DNA from: Acanthacorydalis orientalis
Lineage: Eukaryota > Arthropoda > Insecta > Megaloptera > Corydalidae
Length of the DNA: 64,000 nt
Reading direction: 5' to 3'
NCBI GenBank assembly: GCA_034766995.1
Contig: CM068317.1
Coordinates: 30,417,001 to 30,481,000 of the forward strand
The position numbers and the translations under genes were made by a program. Within the stretch, counting starts at the first letter, position 1. Every line of letters begins with the position of its first letter. Below are positions 1 to 12,578 of this stretch, one piece after another. The notes beneath the pieces were generated by a model. It worked only from the letters and a program-made list of their open reading frames with translations, did no database searches and was not told the DNA's origin.

Positions 1-335
1 CAAAGCTCTCGTCCCCAGCACGAAATTTTTGAAATCACCTTAGCACCGTACATTCCTTAACAGTACGCACATCAAAAGCATTGTTTAGTTTATGAACAGT
101 TTTTGTGGTTTTACCACCCGTTTTGAACTTATACAAAAAAAAAACGCTCATATTTGGTTCTTTAATTCAATAGCCCAGTTTAAAGCAAAATTAATACTAA
201 AGTCTATGTTACCAAAATGCAGATAAAAAATGCACTTTAAAATAATATTAATATGAGTACGATAAAATGACACTTTCATTGAAAAAAATTATGGTTAGGA
301 TTCAGAAAACAAAACCCGTAATTATTTTCATCGCA
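1..335 (-). mobile_element. Mariner remnant (cecropia-like), truncated by window start
   Basis: Read on the minus strand, this holds a mariner 5' part. A degraded terminal repeat near 318-330 (complement of gtaattattttc) is followed by about 150 bp of leader, then a frame encoding roughly 'LYKFKTGGKT', 'KLNNAF' and 'RAGDESF'. These match the N-terminal helix-turn-helix region of cecropia/Hsmar1-type transposases (family pattern: LFEFK-G-AAETARNIN-AF-...-GDESLED). Frameshifts and stops break the frame. The leader is close to those at 32,429-32,988 (same strand) and 35,078-35,465 (opposite strand), so the three are one family. The rest of the element lies outside the window. It is non-functional. 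Confidence 0.75.
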
Positions 336-833
336 TTATATAACACAATCTATTTATACATTTAAGATAGAGAAAATCTATATAATATGGATAAAATATG
401 AAACGACGAATTTTCGGTCGTTACTACAACCATAGATATATAATCTATCATTAGGAAAAATAAAATTTTTACAGTTCATATTTACATCTACCTTTTTCTA
501 AGCACAATTTATTAAATTTCTCTACATTTATCAGAATGTTTCGAAAAGTTTCATACTCTACAGAGCTATTGAATTATTGTTTATATTATTTAATTATTCC
601 TTATTAATTTCGATTATTATTACTGATTTATTAAAATTTGTTATTAATATTTAGCAATGTAGAAATGATCCTTTCTTTTCCAACTCACATAAATGTTACG
701 CTGAAAAATAAATAGTATTTTTTGATCATATCGAATTTCAATTAATTTGCATGACAACGGGCTAAGGAACTATTTGTATACATTTTGAAAGGAGACAGAA
801 AAATAATTAAAAAGTTCTACCATAAGTTTATCT

Positions 834-836
<3 letters not shown>

Positions 837-878
<42 letters not shown>
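837..878. repeat. (TA)n microsatellite
   Basis: About 20 uninterrupted TA units, ending in TATGTA. Confidence 0.95.
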
Positions 879-880
<2 letters not shown>

Positions 881-1772
881 AGTCTATTGGTATATGTATG
901 ATTAAGTTCAATACACTACAAGTTATGTCACCTTTGTATTTCATTCAAATAAAAAAAAATGATCAGACAGACTTTTATAGGTTCTGCGATGGACTGACAG
1001 TTCAGTTAAAACAAACTCGTCTCGCTTAATGCTTCAACAATTGTACGATTGAAGAAGAACGGAAAAACAGCTGTTAGCTATATAAAACCCCGATTATATC
1101 AAATCGTGTACATAATTTTAAAAAATCTGTACTGAGAACCACTTGTATGTACGTCTCAGTAATTTTTTCTATAAATAGTTTGTCGGTTTAAATAAGTTAT
1201 TTTATAGTTATTTATTGAGGGAGCATGTAAAACATATTTATTCTTAAAAAAAGAAGAATGTTTGGTTCTTAAGAAAATTATATCTATTTGATATTAGATA
1301 AGAATAAAACTGTTATCGAGAAAATATGGAATAATTGGAATACATCTTAAAAATATCTTTCTATTCGACTTGACGTTCCGAAATAGCAATATTTTTTAAT
1401 CTTAATTTTATTATTCGATATTCGAATAAAATTAACATAATTCTTTCAATTAATACTTGCACTTCATTATTAATACTCCAACATTTTATTGAAAAGTTCA
1501 ACTGCCTCCATTTCATTAAATGCTCTGTTAAGTTTTTCCTCGCTGTTGCGAATTTAGTTCTTGTGAAGTTGTAAATGTATTCAATACGGATGATCTAAAT
1601 CTATTTTCAGAAGATTTTATATCATATTTTTTACTACTGAATGATACTTATATTAACAAGAAAACATATATATGAGATGTTTAAGAGCGAAGTGCTAAAC
1701 AAAAAGTAATTAAAGAATATGTTAAATTTATGTGCGCGCTGTAATCTAGAAAATGTAATTATAAAGTCGTAC

Positions 1773-1776
<4 letters not shown>

Positions 1777-1814
<38 letters not shown>
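1777..1814. repeat. (TA)n microsatellite
   Basis: About 18 TA units with a CATA interruption at the left edge. It produces the poly Ile-Tyr translations seen on both strands. Confidence 0.95.
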
Positions 1815-1817
<3 letters not shown>

Positions 1818-1904
1818 AGGTTGATGCGAAGTGAACCAGTAAATATTTCAGGGAAAAAAGCAGACATTTTCCTTCAAAGAAGAAAAGTACATGCATTTTA
1901 GCAT

Positions 1905-2245
1905 GTCTTGCTGCTGCGTTCTTGTGCGTATCGATTGTAATTTTAATTAGAAACTGTACACTGACGCCACCGCCGTGAATAAATTACCCACGTACGAGCG
2001 AGACAGTGATTGATTTATAGCCGCGAGGCGGATACACGCGTCTCTTTTTAATCGGACCAATTTTACGCGATCGGAAAAAAGTGGTATGTATCTGAATGTA
2101 ATCTCGAAAAATCTTATTAAGATGCGAGAACTTTAAAACGGTATGTGCTGTGCGAGGAGAGTGTGTTTTTCTTGAAAATAAAATCTACCCACATATATTC
2201 GTTTCCGGACGAACAACGTTTTCCGGGCGGGTAATGGCTTCAGGC
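1905..2245. other. Small CpG-containing island
   Basis: GC content rises sharply against the AT-rich flanks, with many CpG dinucleotides (for example around 1968-2045 and 2195-2230). No long open frame or clear splice-bounded exon is visible. It could be a conserved regulatory element or an untranslated exon. Confidence 0.35.
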
Positions 2246-3395
2246 AACGATATGTTCTTAAATTAGAACGTGCAATAAAAACAGTTGTATAATTAGAAAA
2301 ATGTTTTATATGTATAAGGAATATGAATGGATTGTATGAAATTTTACTTAATTACTTTCAAGTTTGTTTCTTAGATTACCTTGTACACGTTCTGTTTATT
2401 ACTTGTATTAAATGTTTATTTATTTGTTATTTACTCTCGAATGATGTGATTTATTATTTATGTGCCTTTAAGTTAAATATAACTTATTTGTTTTAAAAAA
2501 AACAAATACAATAAATTATGTCTTGATAACATACAACTTTATCTGTTTCAAAAGTGTTCTCACATGTATTATTATATATTAATAACAAAATATGCCCTAG
2601 AAGTAATACTATTTTAGAGGAAAATCAAGGAAAAGTACTTTATATATCTTCCAAATTGTTTTTACATACAGAATCAAATTCATGTCATATCATATGAAAC
2701 TGTAAATTAATATATAAATTTTAATTAAAAATCTAAAAAATATTTTTATCGCTTTATTTATTTCTCTTATGAAAATGACAATTAACTTGACTTTCAATAT
2801 TTGATCTCTTATGTATAGTAATGAAATATTTTTGATGACTTACAAATCCATTTGTCTGTTTTAAATATTATTGACAAATTAAAGTTTCAAATAATTTCAT
2901 TTCTTTTGACTTTAAAGAAAAATATAGTGTGTATATATATATATATATATATATCTGTGTATGTGTATGCTTTTAATTAGTTAATCTTTGAAATGTCTAT
3001 TAGTTAAAAACAAAAAGTTCACATAATTCCATAAACAAATTTCAATTTCTAGAACTATATTCCAATCTATTATAATATAAGAACTAATAATAATAGTTCT
3101 TATATAAAATATAAAAACTATATTATAATTTTATGAAAATAAAATCATTATCTTCGAATTTAGTATTTAACAAAAATGGTCTCCTAATAAGACATACATT
3201 AAACAGTCGACTCATTGCATAGTGAATGTTTTTTCGATCTGTTTATTCTTTTTGTCTGGATTTATTTTTATTTTTCCATTCTTTTTATTTTATAAAGAGT
3301 ATTTTATTCATTTCAAACGAAATATATTCTCTTCAAATATTTAAATATCATTTTTTAAATTCCTAAATTTCATTTAATTATTTCTACCGTATTAA
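2246..3395. other. AT-rich spacer, no gene seen
   Basis: It contains a short (TA)n/(TG)n tract at 2933-2965 and a 10-bp inverted repeat around 3076-3107 (TATAAGAACT / AGTTCTTATA) that could fold into a hairpin. Nothing else is recognised. Confidence 0.55.
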
Positions 3396-3399
3396 GGAT

Positions 3400-3645
3400 T
3401 GAGAGTAGAAGCCAAAGTGAAGTGCATTTTTGGTATAAGAGGGTGCCTATATAGGCACTTTGAAACTCTGCTCGATGAACCACGTGAAGCACCCCTTCGA
3501 GGACATATGAAAAATTGCTCCATCTCTTACTATAAATCTCTGACCCGAAATACGACCAGGATTTTTCAGCGGCGTGAGTCATGAGCTTCAGTGCTCGATA
3601 CTTGCAATGTACACTCAAAGGACACACGGATGAGATTTATTAAGA
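3400..3645. repeat. Dispersed repeat, copy 1 (partner at 56,400-56,625)
   Basis: The stretch from about 3455 to 3600 lines up by eye with 56,450-56,585 in the same orientation. Shared blocks include CACT(t/c)TGAAACTC near 3457, CGATGAA near 3474, and a later block ending in GTGAGTCATGAGCTTCAGTGCTC that matches TGAGTCGTGAACTACAACATTC in the partner. On the minus strand copy 1 is open for 85 codons (3370-3627), but the partner has stops in the matching frame. I do not recognise the family. A decayed transposable element or an old gene duplication would both fit. Confidence 0.5.
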
Positions 3646-4418
3646 TTCTTTTTTATAGATTTGTTTAAAGTTATAAGAATACAAGTCAGTTATTTTCTAT
3701 TATTAATGTAAATTTACGCTGAACCTAATAAATGTTATCTTGGAAAATACCAGTCAAACAAGGTAATCTCTGCTTAGGCTCAGAATACACACTACCTAAC
3801 GTATATTTTCAATCATTAACATTGTCCACAATTAAATAATTTTTTTCTACTTATATATTTACTTATTTTTATTTCGTGTTTCATTTTTATATTTTTTTTA
3901 TATTATGAATTGTGTCGATTAATTTCTGAATTTATTTCACTCGTTTCTGATTTATTTATTTTTAATTTGACTCATTTCTGAAGAAAACACTTCAATTTTT
4001 GGGCAGATTTCATTTACAACCACTAATTTAAAATATGACCTATTACTTATTATATTAGATTACTAAAACTTGCATTTGTAAAGTAAACAAATATATGCTT
4101 ATGACTTAGATAGACACCAACTCATCAACGTGTTTCTAATTATATTGTATGCGTAACATTTAATTGGAGCTTAAATAAAAATAGGTACCTCTTTTTCGTC
4201 ACGAATGTATTTTAGTTACGATTTTGTACAGTTCGTTTTTAATTTTTATATCTCTTAAAAAAATAAATAACAAAATATAATAAATATTATTTAGCTTAAA
4301 TTATATCTTTTTATTTATAAAATATTATTAGACGGACTCTGTGTATCTGGTAAAATTAGATAAGTTCGTTTTCTATTAACTAGTCACTTTTACATTTGTT
4401 AATTTATGTATGAATTGG

Positions 4419-4420
<2 letters not shown>
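3646..4420. other. AT-rich spacer, no gene seen
   Basis: No repeats of note and no supported coding signal. Confidence 0.55.

Positions 4421-4421
<1 letters not shown>

Positions 4422-4491
<70 letters not shown>
4422..4491. repeat. Compound (TA)n tract with central TAATATAATTA
   Basis: Two TA runs flank a short imperfect centre, so the block is close to a 60-bp palindrome. Confidence 0.9.
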
Positions 4492-4495
<4 letters not shown>

Positions 4496-4599
4496 ATGTA
4501 TGTGTGCGTTTAAATTTGGTTAGTCTCAGAGTCAATATTTAAATCCATATCCATGAACGAAATCGTTAAAATATAAATGTATAAAGAGCACACGTATCC

Positions 4600-5125
4600 G
4601 TGTACCCTGAACATTCAGTCAGCGAGCGGTCCTCGCACTTAGATAGTGTTACTTGCTTAATACTCGGCGGCGAAAGAAGCCGCCGTCGCCAGCGATGAAG
4701 AAAACGACGAGGAAGAAGTGTAAGAAGAAGAACGTCCGCGGGTGGTCGGGCAGATACGTCTGTGTCGACGTCGGAACGGGCCGGCGTTAGACGGCAGCCC
4801 CCGATGGCGGTAGTTGTATGCGTGCGGGGGTAGGTAAAAGCGCGTATATGAACCCAGTTCATTAATTCAGGAGAGCAACAAAGAAAGAGGCGTAATTATT
4901 TATTTTACCCCACATTGGGATGGTTGGTGTGTAGTGGTCCTGCTGTCACCCGTGCGCGCCGGCCTTCCTTACCTACCCTCACTGATGTTCCCGCCGCGTC
5001 CCTATGCAATGTTCCCTGTTGTCATCCAGAAGCAGTGCTTTCCGTCGAAACACCCTTGTACCCAGTCCTTTCTCACTCCTAACATGCGCCCACTCGTCCT
5101 ACCGATGTGTACGCCCCCGCGTAAC
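4600..5125. other. CpG-rich island, possible promoter or 5' exon
   Basis: This GC-rich, CpG-rich block contrasts strongly with its flanks. It contains TTCAGTCAG at about 4614, close to the arthropod initiator TCAGT, followed by CGG/CGA-rich sequence (4660-4810) and an AAGAAG-type purine run (4697-4730). Open frames exist on both strands (minus 4566-4862, plus 4934-5185), but their composition is not protein-like and neither matches a family I know. A first exon or promoter-proximal region is a reasonable guess, as is a conserved enhancer. Confidence 0.35.
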
Positions 5126-5304
5126 CCTGTGAATATTTTATTTTTTGATCATTGTTCTCTACGAACGATTTGTCTGTTAGAATAAAAAGTGGACGAAAGG
5201 GAACAATAAAAAATTCGTGTATATCGAACAAGTCGTGTTTTATTTTCGTTAAATGAAGTTTTGAATTCCATTTATAATTCAAAACAGTATACAAATTCAT
5301 ACAA

Positions 5305-5364
5305 GATATATATGTGTGTATACATACATATATATGTGTGTGTGTATGTATATATATATATACA

Positions 5365-5442
<78 letters not shown>
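5305..5442. repeat. TA/TG microsatellite cluster
   Basis: TA runs are mixed with TGTG, CATA and CAGTATA interruptions. A CAGAATCTG palindrome at about 5404-5412 separates the two long TA runs. Confidence 0.9.
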
Positions 5443-5445
<3 letters not shown>

Positions 5446-5449
5446 ATAA

Positions 5450-5747
5450 ATCAGTCAAATGCAAATTCTTAGATTTACTATGATTTTATAACATTGTAAA
5501 ATTGAATTTATTTTATAACAATGTTTTCTTTTAAAATTGACGCGTTAATTATTGTTTAGATAATAATAAATTTTAACTGAGTTTAATTAAATATATATAT
5601 ATATATATATTAAACTCATAATAGATAATTAAAATCGGAAAGTGTCTATCACAGACTATCTAAATTTTACTTTCAGTTTTATGGTTTCTCTCAATACTTA
5701 AATAAATAATTACCTAAATAATTTTCTATTGTCTTTGTTTCTTTTTC

Positions 5748-5788
<41 letters not shown>

Positions 5789-6980
5789 AGAGAGAGAGGG
5801 AATTAAAAGTAATTATTTTTTGAAAATAGTATATAACATAATATTTTAAATATGTAGACTTTATAATGCTTATTAAACTCCTTTTAAATAATAGACATCT
5901 TTTATAAGGCTACATTCTGAATATTTGGTCTACATATTAGGTTTTTGACAACGATTAGATTGCCGTATATGATGTATATGTAATTACATATTTTTGACTA
6001 TATATGCATTTGTTTTTTTATTTTGAGAAATTGTTTGATATTAAGTAGAAAATAATCTAAACAATCTAAATTTAGATAACCTTCTTTTAGTTCCAAGAAA
6101 AATAATTGACGTTAACGATTACTTTTTAAACTTAATTTACACTGTACCAGTCATTTAATATATATATATATGTTTTCGTTTTTAGACATTTGACTATTCA
6201 AAAATAGTATAAAGAGAAACAAAATAATGTTCGTAATGTAAATTCGTTATCACAATCATGTAAAAGTTAATCCTCAGGAGAACTGAATAAAAGAACGTTT
6301 AATATAATATGAATTTTTCTTATAATAGTATTCTTCTGTGTATATTATTTGTTTGTAATACTACTGTAATTAATCTGGTGGACTGTATTTATACTTTAAT
6401 GAATTATAAAACGCAGTCTATATGACATTGTTAATTTTTTTATATATATTTAATTTAATTCAAAATTTAATTTAATAAAATATTGGCTAAAAATCTAAAA
6501 GGTGTATATATATATATATATATATATATGTAGAGAGAGAGAGAAAGAGAGACAAATGTACATTTATATATCCACATAAATGAATGTTTGTAAGCGTGTA
6601 TTATTAAAAGCGAGATATATATTTAATGGGAAAAACGTTTTATTGAAATAAAACGTGCAAATAAAATCTGATCGTATTTGGATGAAAGACTAGATCTGTT
6701 CTTTTCTTTGTTACATAAACGCTTGCGGATAGTTAAAAATGTGCTCTAATTTTTTTTCGTTATTCTCTCAGTAACTATTCGAGTTCACCGACCTCACGAA
6801 TGGTTTACATTTTGAAAAACATACGTAACGGACGTGTGTTACATCGAGTATACTGAGTTTAATACTCAATTTAATATAACGAAATTAATAAACCCCTATT
6901 ATATATAACCGATACAAAATTTTGGTACGTATACATAACGAATTTTACCCTCAGTTTGTAAACCGCTAATACATATATTT
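5450..6980. other. AT-rich spacer with several short tracts
   Basis: It holds (TA)n at 5590-5611, which sits in the loop of an inverted repeat (GAGTTTAAT ... TTAAACTC). Further tracts are TA+GA at 5750-5800, a short TA run at 6160-6172, and TA+GA at 6506-6552. No gene is seen. Confidence 0.6.
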
Positions 6981-6984
6981 ACGC

Positions 6985-7720
6985 TTTAGAGAACTTCATA
7001 TATTGCACATCTCAGCCACCAAAACTCCCTATATCTGGTTAATATCGAAAAATAATCCGAGACGTTTATGCGATACCCACACTCCGGTCCGAATCCATCC
7101 ACCCGACAGACCCACCCACTCACGAAAAGCAAAAGTTCTGTGTAACCCCAACGACGCAGCCAAACCAACCCATTGCAAACGGGATGGAATCTGCGTATGC
7201 ACCGGCGTGTATAAAGTATCTACTTCTTCTTCCACGTACAAAACACCCTCACACCCGGTCGCTTAATACGTACGCGCGCACACACATATATTCCCACCCC
7301 CGCGAGCTTCACAGCCCGACATAACCTGGGCCATGTGTGTTGTTTAAAATCTACAGATGCTCCGCGAACAATATATGGTCGCAGCGCGCGAACGCAACGG
7401 CAATAGATTCAAATACAATAATTACTATATCGTTCTTTGTCTCCGTGTCGCGATTTGTGCCTTTTTTATACACACGCCGTGGAAAATAAGGGAGCGCGTT
7501 GAACAATCCGGTAATGTTGATGAATCGTATGGTTATTTCGTTGGTAATGAACTGGCTCGTTGCAAACAGTGATGAAGGTAGAGTGTACGTGTGTGTATAT
7601 GTGTGAGGGTGTGTGCGTGCGTGTATATATGGTAGGGGGTGAGAAACGAAGGACTGGCTAAAATAAATTAGACAGCATTTTACCTTCACGCATGGTGTTG
7701 GTGCCCCTGTTTCTTCTTGC
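6985..7720. other. GC-richer island, no assigned gene
   Basis: C-rich on the plus strand, with CACACC-type runs and many CpGs (7070-7330, 7370-7520, 7600-7640). Frames of 60-90 codons are open on both strands across 6986-7266, which argues for composition rather than coding. A (GTGT/GTGC) stretch lies at 7588-7625. It may be regulatory or an untranslated exon. Confidence 0.35.
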
Positions 7721-8023
7721 CTGCTGCGAAACTTAAACTTACATTGAAGCGAATGACACATCGAACGATTAAAACTCTTTGCATACTTCTTAAAATTAAA
7801 AAAAAGAAATAAAAAAATAATATAAAGAAACCAGCTTTCATTTTGTATCAAAACAGTCTTTAATATTGTCAAATGATACAAATAAAGACATTAAATATTT
7901 CGAACCATCAATATTACAACAAAAAGAACCAACAAAAGTGACCATTCGAATTTTAGACAAACAAAATGTTCTGCATCTTTTCACTTTCCAATTAATTATT
8001 TTCCAATCAATTTATACCGTTTA

Positions 8024-8073
<50 letters not shown>

Positions 8074-8925
8074 AGTTCGATTTTATAATTAAGAGTTGGA
8101 AAAATATTAACATTTTTTTATACTGAAACATTAATAAATGTTTAATCTTAATTGTGGTTTTTTATAATACATGTCATAAAAATAACACTTCACATTTCAT
8201 TCATTAATTTTAAATTAATATAATTAAAACATTACATCACTTAATGATTACAAAAATAAATAATGTAAAAATGTAAATTTATTTATAAAGAAAACTTAAG
8301 ATTTTCTTCAATTAATGAAAGACACAAAAACAATAACAAAAATGAGCAAAGAGAAACGAAATCTGAGCATTATTTAATTAATAAAACATTTAAAGACACT
8401 CTTTAATTGTTTCCTATACATTTTTAAACGTTTGGTTTTTTGACAATATTTTTATCACATAGATTTTTTTTTAAAAAAAGTGAATTAAATTTAGTCCGTA
8501 TTAAAAGTACAACCAAATCTTTATAATATTTAAATAAATATTGTATCAATAAAGAAATTTTATATTTTTTTTTATAGAATAGAAAAATTATTTTTGTTTA
8601 ATACTTCAGTATTATTATTCATTTTAAATAAGATAAGATGTAGATACAATAGAAATAATTAAATTACCTTTTTAGAATTTATATAAAATAAGGAAAATTG
8701 GATTGAAAGAAATGAAAATTTCTATCTTAGAAACTTCTTATTTATATAAAATATATTTTAATTATATAAAATCAATTTATTACTATTTTACATAGTCAAA
8801 GAGACACAAATCATATTGAATTTAAATATGAAATTGAATATACGAGATTTAATAATTTTTAAGATTAAAGATCGTCGTGTTAATTACTGTTTAAATGAAA
8901 TCTGTCTGAAGAAAAATCTCAAACG
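7721..8925. other. AT-rich spacer, no gene seen
   Basis: Very AT-rich, with one long TA tract at 8029-8071. No transposon family is recognised. Confidence 0.6.
8029..8071. repeat. (TA)n microsatellite
   Basis: About 21 uninterrupted TA units. Confidence 0.95.
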
Positions 8926-9113
8926 TGAAAAATAGCAATGTGTCCGTCGCTATAGCCGGAAAAACGTACCGACTTGGCATGTTAAGTTATGCGTGTGTGT
9001 AGGACTCCAGACTTTTGGGCGCTGGAAAACGTCGGTGAGAGAGTCGACGGCGGCCGGTGACTGGGCGCGCGGGGTGGCTTTTTTAGGAGGGCAAGGGGTA
9101 CGAATGAGTTAGC

Positions 9114-9116
<3 letters not shown>

Positions 9117-9160
<44 letters not shown>
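9117..9160. repeat. (TA)n microsatellite inside a GC-rich island
   Basis: About 21 TA units, followed by TGTATG units. Confidence 0.95.
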
Positions 9161-9167
<7 letters not shown>

Positions 9168-9282
9168 AAATGTATATATGTGTATATGCGGATGACGACG
9201 GTGGGGGACGGCGCGGGAATTAAGAAAATTGTTCATTGTGTGTGCCACACGAGTGTTGAGCTAGCTGTTGTTAGTAGATGGT

Positions 9283-9358
9283 AGAATGGTAAGAAGGTAG
9301 GCAAGCAGGCAGGTAGGCTGGTAGGTTGGTTGGTGCGCTCAACTCTGCCTGCCTACCA
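9283..9358. repeat. Degenerate GNAG/GTTG tetranucleotide tract with inverted repeat
   Basis: The left segment GGTAGGCAAGCAGGC (9296-9310) is complementary, with one mismatch, to TCTGCCTGCCTACC (9344-9357), so a hairpin with a loop of about 33 nt is possible. Confidence 0.6.
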
Positions 9359-9375
9359 CCCTCTTAGCGTGCATT

Positions 9376-10960
9376 CGTCTACAAATGTGAAATGGCATTG
9401 TTCACAGAGACCGGGAGGCGTGTGTGCATGTTAATGTTTACCTTTTCGTACGTGTGCGTTAATGTACGATATATACATATGAACACATATATGCATACAT
9501 ACATACATACATATATATATATACACATGAAACACATGTCCTTTTCAATTCTCAAATTCATTAGGTTTTATTACACATATCAAAGAAAAGCATTCATTAA
9601 TTTTTTTACATCGCTTTCCGTGAAATCTGAACCATTTTTCAACAACCATCGCATGAATATTCAAATCTACTCAAAACTACGTATTACCTAAAGATGAAAG
9701 TAAAGTGAACTGTCTTCTATTAAAAAATAGGTAATGCTTTTTTAATACGTTCGTAAATTGATATTTAACTAAAAATTTTTATAAAATGTTATCTGAAAAA
9801 ATCAAGTATTAATATTGTATACCGAAACTGTTATCGCCTTTGAAGTCTAATAGAATAAAAAAGAATTTATTTATATCTCTGATCGATCTTTTTAAGAATC
9901 TCATCTGAATATCGACTAAGTGTTCTAATCATCAAATTATAGTACATATTTTTGTATAATAAATATAAAGGGTTCTATATATAGTTTCTAATTAAAGTTT
10001 GAAACTGAATGTGAAATAATTTAAATTAAATATTTGTCTTGTGGATATTTTCCTTAAACTATTTATTTTTTCATATCTTTTAAAAATTAGAGTATGAATA
10101 TTTTCTAATTTGATAGAAATATAAAACTATTCATTAATTCGTTCACAAAAATGATGGATCATCAATTGTTCATATATGTAGATTGCTCTTATGACTTTCA
10201 AATGACAATTATTGCATTCCATTTTCCAAAATTATACAAATATTACTTCCTTTATTTTGTCATCGTTCTAAACCTAATACTGATATCCTAAAATTTGAAA
10301 TAACGATATAAAGTATGTAAACTAATAACAAAGTATCGTTTTAATTCCTGGGAAGAATCAAGAAAATTATAGTTCCGAGCAAGATATTATTTTTAAAACT
10401 TGTTAATTGCAAATAAATCTATAAATTTTTACTTACGAATTAATCAAACACCACATTCTTATTGAATTTTTTAATTTTTATACCGATATAGTTATTTTTT
10501 TATATATTATTAATATTTATAAAATAATGACAACATATATATATATGTGTGTGTGTGTGTGTGTTTTGTATGAAAAATATTTATTTCAGTTATTCTACAT
10601 GCTCATATTTGTAGAAATATAACAAGATCTAAATGCTGAAATAAGCATAAACTTTAAGAATAACTAAAAGAAATAAAAAATAATACATTGAAGACAAAGG
10701 AAGAAAAAAAAATTACATATAAAAATACAAAAATGGAATTTAAAATCAAAATGTAGGCAGATGTGATAATAAAACAGGTATACAATAACATTTTCTGATT
10801 TTTCACTCAAAAGTTCAGAGAAATCAATGAAACAATAAAATAACAATATCGGAAATATCATTGAAAATGTATAACAAAAAGCCACCACCAATATTGAGAA
10901 AGCTGTTTAGCAATTCATATTGAGAAACCTCTTTACTCATCAGTAGATAATTAAATACTA
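9376..10960. other. AT-rich spacer, no gene seen
   Basis: It contains a (CATA)n/(TA)n patch at 9496-9530 and a TA+(GT)n tract at 10,534-10,566. The rest shows only short composition-driven frames. Confidence 0.55.
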
Positions 10961-10974
10961 TATATATATATACA

Positions 10975-11395
10975 TATCCTTCTTCCAGTCCAAATCAACC
11001 CTTGGTCTTATCAATTTTCTACCTCCATACATCCCTCTACCTGGTAGTCCTTCTCCGATTCCTTACTCCCAACAGTTCCTCTGTATACTGATCGTTTGCC
11101 ACTAAATCCATCCAGTGCCCAAGGCTTATTTTGAGGTTTCGTAACGTTTGTTATTTTGCAAGATGGGGTTGTTAGTCCACATCCAACCTTCTTTTCGAAT
11201 ATCCATTCTCCAGCTCTCGCTGCCCCTGATCCCTCTCCCCATTGGGGTTACCCGATCTTGAGTGAGTTTGCTCAGGTCCAGGCTTAACCACTATGAGGTG
11301 AGGGTTAAAGTGATTAAGGAATTAAGTAAGAGAGGATATGCGCCGCTCACTGGAGTTGGTGTCGTGTGGTACGCATGCACTACCCAATTTTCACC

Positions 11396-11396
<1 letters not shown>
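10975..11396. repeat. Unclassified GC-richer segment ending in a TA tract
   Basis: About 420 bp of near-balanced composition sits in AT desert and stops exactly where a long TA tract begins. Plus-strand sequence from 11,275 (TCCAGGCTTAACCACTATGA...) to 11,396 has no stop-free match to a family I know. The shape, with a sharp right boundary and a simple-repeat tail, resembles the 3' end of a non-LTR retrotransposon or SINE. The identity is unproven. Confidence 0.35.

Positions 11397-11463
<67 letters not shown>
11397..11463. repeat. Long (TA)n microsatellite
   Basis: About 33 uninterrupted TA units directly abut the GC-richer segment on the left. Confidence 0.95.
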
Positions 11464-11466
<3 letters not shown>

Positions 11467-11638
11467 TTTACACGACGTAAACACAAATAAAATAATATAT
11501 AAAACAGCTTTTTTTTTATCCGTATTTTCTTTTGTAAAAGTATTTTATAATTAAAAGATATTTTTGTACATTACTTTTTTTTAGATAAAAACACTTCTAT
11601 GTTTATGGCACATAAATAAAGTCAACTATTTACATTTG

Positions 11639-11872
11639 TAAATGAATTATTTTCTCACTCTATAAATGATAAAAATGCCTTTATAAAAAAATGATTGATT
11701 ATTCCTATTTATGCACATTCAGTACAGATGCCATCATCATCATAAAGGTACAGAACAGTCGGATTTTACTGTACATTATATCTCTGAAGATGAGACTATG
11801 GCTATCGAAATGTGCATAAAGAGCAATCATAATTGATTAATTTGGAGTGAGTACAAATTTTTCTTGTGAAAA
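11639..11872. mobile_element. Foldback/MITE-like element, copy A (both arms)
   Basis: The left arm runs from AAATGAATTATTTTCTCACTC through TTTATGCACATTCAG and CATCATCATAAAGGTACAGAA. The right arm returns in reverse: ATCTCTGAAGATGAGACTATGGC, ATCGAAATGTGCATAA, GAGCAATCATAATTGATTAA, then GGAGTGAGTACAAATTTTTC. The arms are complementary around a short centre near 11,765. No coding capacity is seen. It belongs to the family described in the findings. Confidence 0.65.
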
Positions 11873-12345
11873 TTAATTTAGCCACAGTACCAGAATTATA
11901 TTTTAGTGAGTAAACATTGTTTATTTATAAAAATAAACCTTGTGATAAATAGTTATATTCTGCATTTCAACTCCTACACTGGTCACTAAAAATGAATAAA
12001 ATTTTAAGATCTACCCAATCGTTAATGGTTATCATTGTAATATTTCTTAGTGCCCCATATATTCATCATTCATGACCAATATTTTATTCATCGACGATTT
12101 TATATCGTAATTTAATTCACAGAAAAGCTCAAGGAGCAAAATGAATATTTTAATCAAATGTTTAAAAGCGCCAGATTGTTGCTTGATTTAAATCTGAGTT
12201 TTAACATGTTTTTTTTAATAAGAAATCGATTATCTCAAACTTTTAATATGATAATAATTTTAATCGTTTATTTTATACAACTTTTTTATATCAGTGCACT
12301 TTTGTATTATGTAAAGATGAATGAGGTAAAAAATTCTAATGAACT

Positions 12346-12379
<34 letters not shown>

Positions 12380-12570
12380 GGTCCTATAATAAAATTAAAA
12401 AAATAAATGTATTTGCAAATAGTTAATTGAAAAGAAATAAAAGAGTCTTCGAAAATGAAACAACGGCTAGAGAATTCAAACTAAAGAATATTAACTTGAT
12501 CGAATTTCGTACTCGCCTTTGAATATTACAAAATCCAAGATAACAAACAAGAACACACTAACATTTAATT
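11873..12570. other. AT-rich spacer, no gene seen
   Basis: Only a short TA tract at 12,350-12,377 stands out. Confidence 0.55.
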
Positions 12571-12578
12571 TGAACGAC

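Larger units (their letters stand above)
336..1900. other. AT-rich spacer, no gene seen
   Basis: Apart from two (TA)n tracts, I see no coding, RNA or transposon signal here. Reading frames are short and driven by AT composition. Confidence 0.6.
8930..9375. other. GC-rich island split by a TA tract
   Basis: G-rich, CpG-rich sequence lies on both sides of the TA tract at 9117-9160 (8990-9090 and 9187-9375). The right half has a run of GTAG/GCAG/GTTG-like tetranucleotides (9283-9332) whose complement returns at 9344-9357. No coding gene is supported. Confidence 0.4.

Noticed and set aside
7351..7881. 176-codon minus-strand frame
   Set aside because: It starts on a weak context and runs through CA/GT-rich repeats and a Phe/Lys-rich AT stretch. 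There is no domain, and another frame on the opposite strand is equally open.
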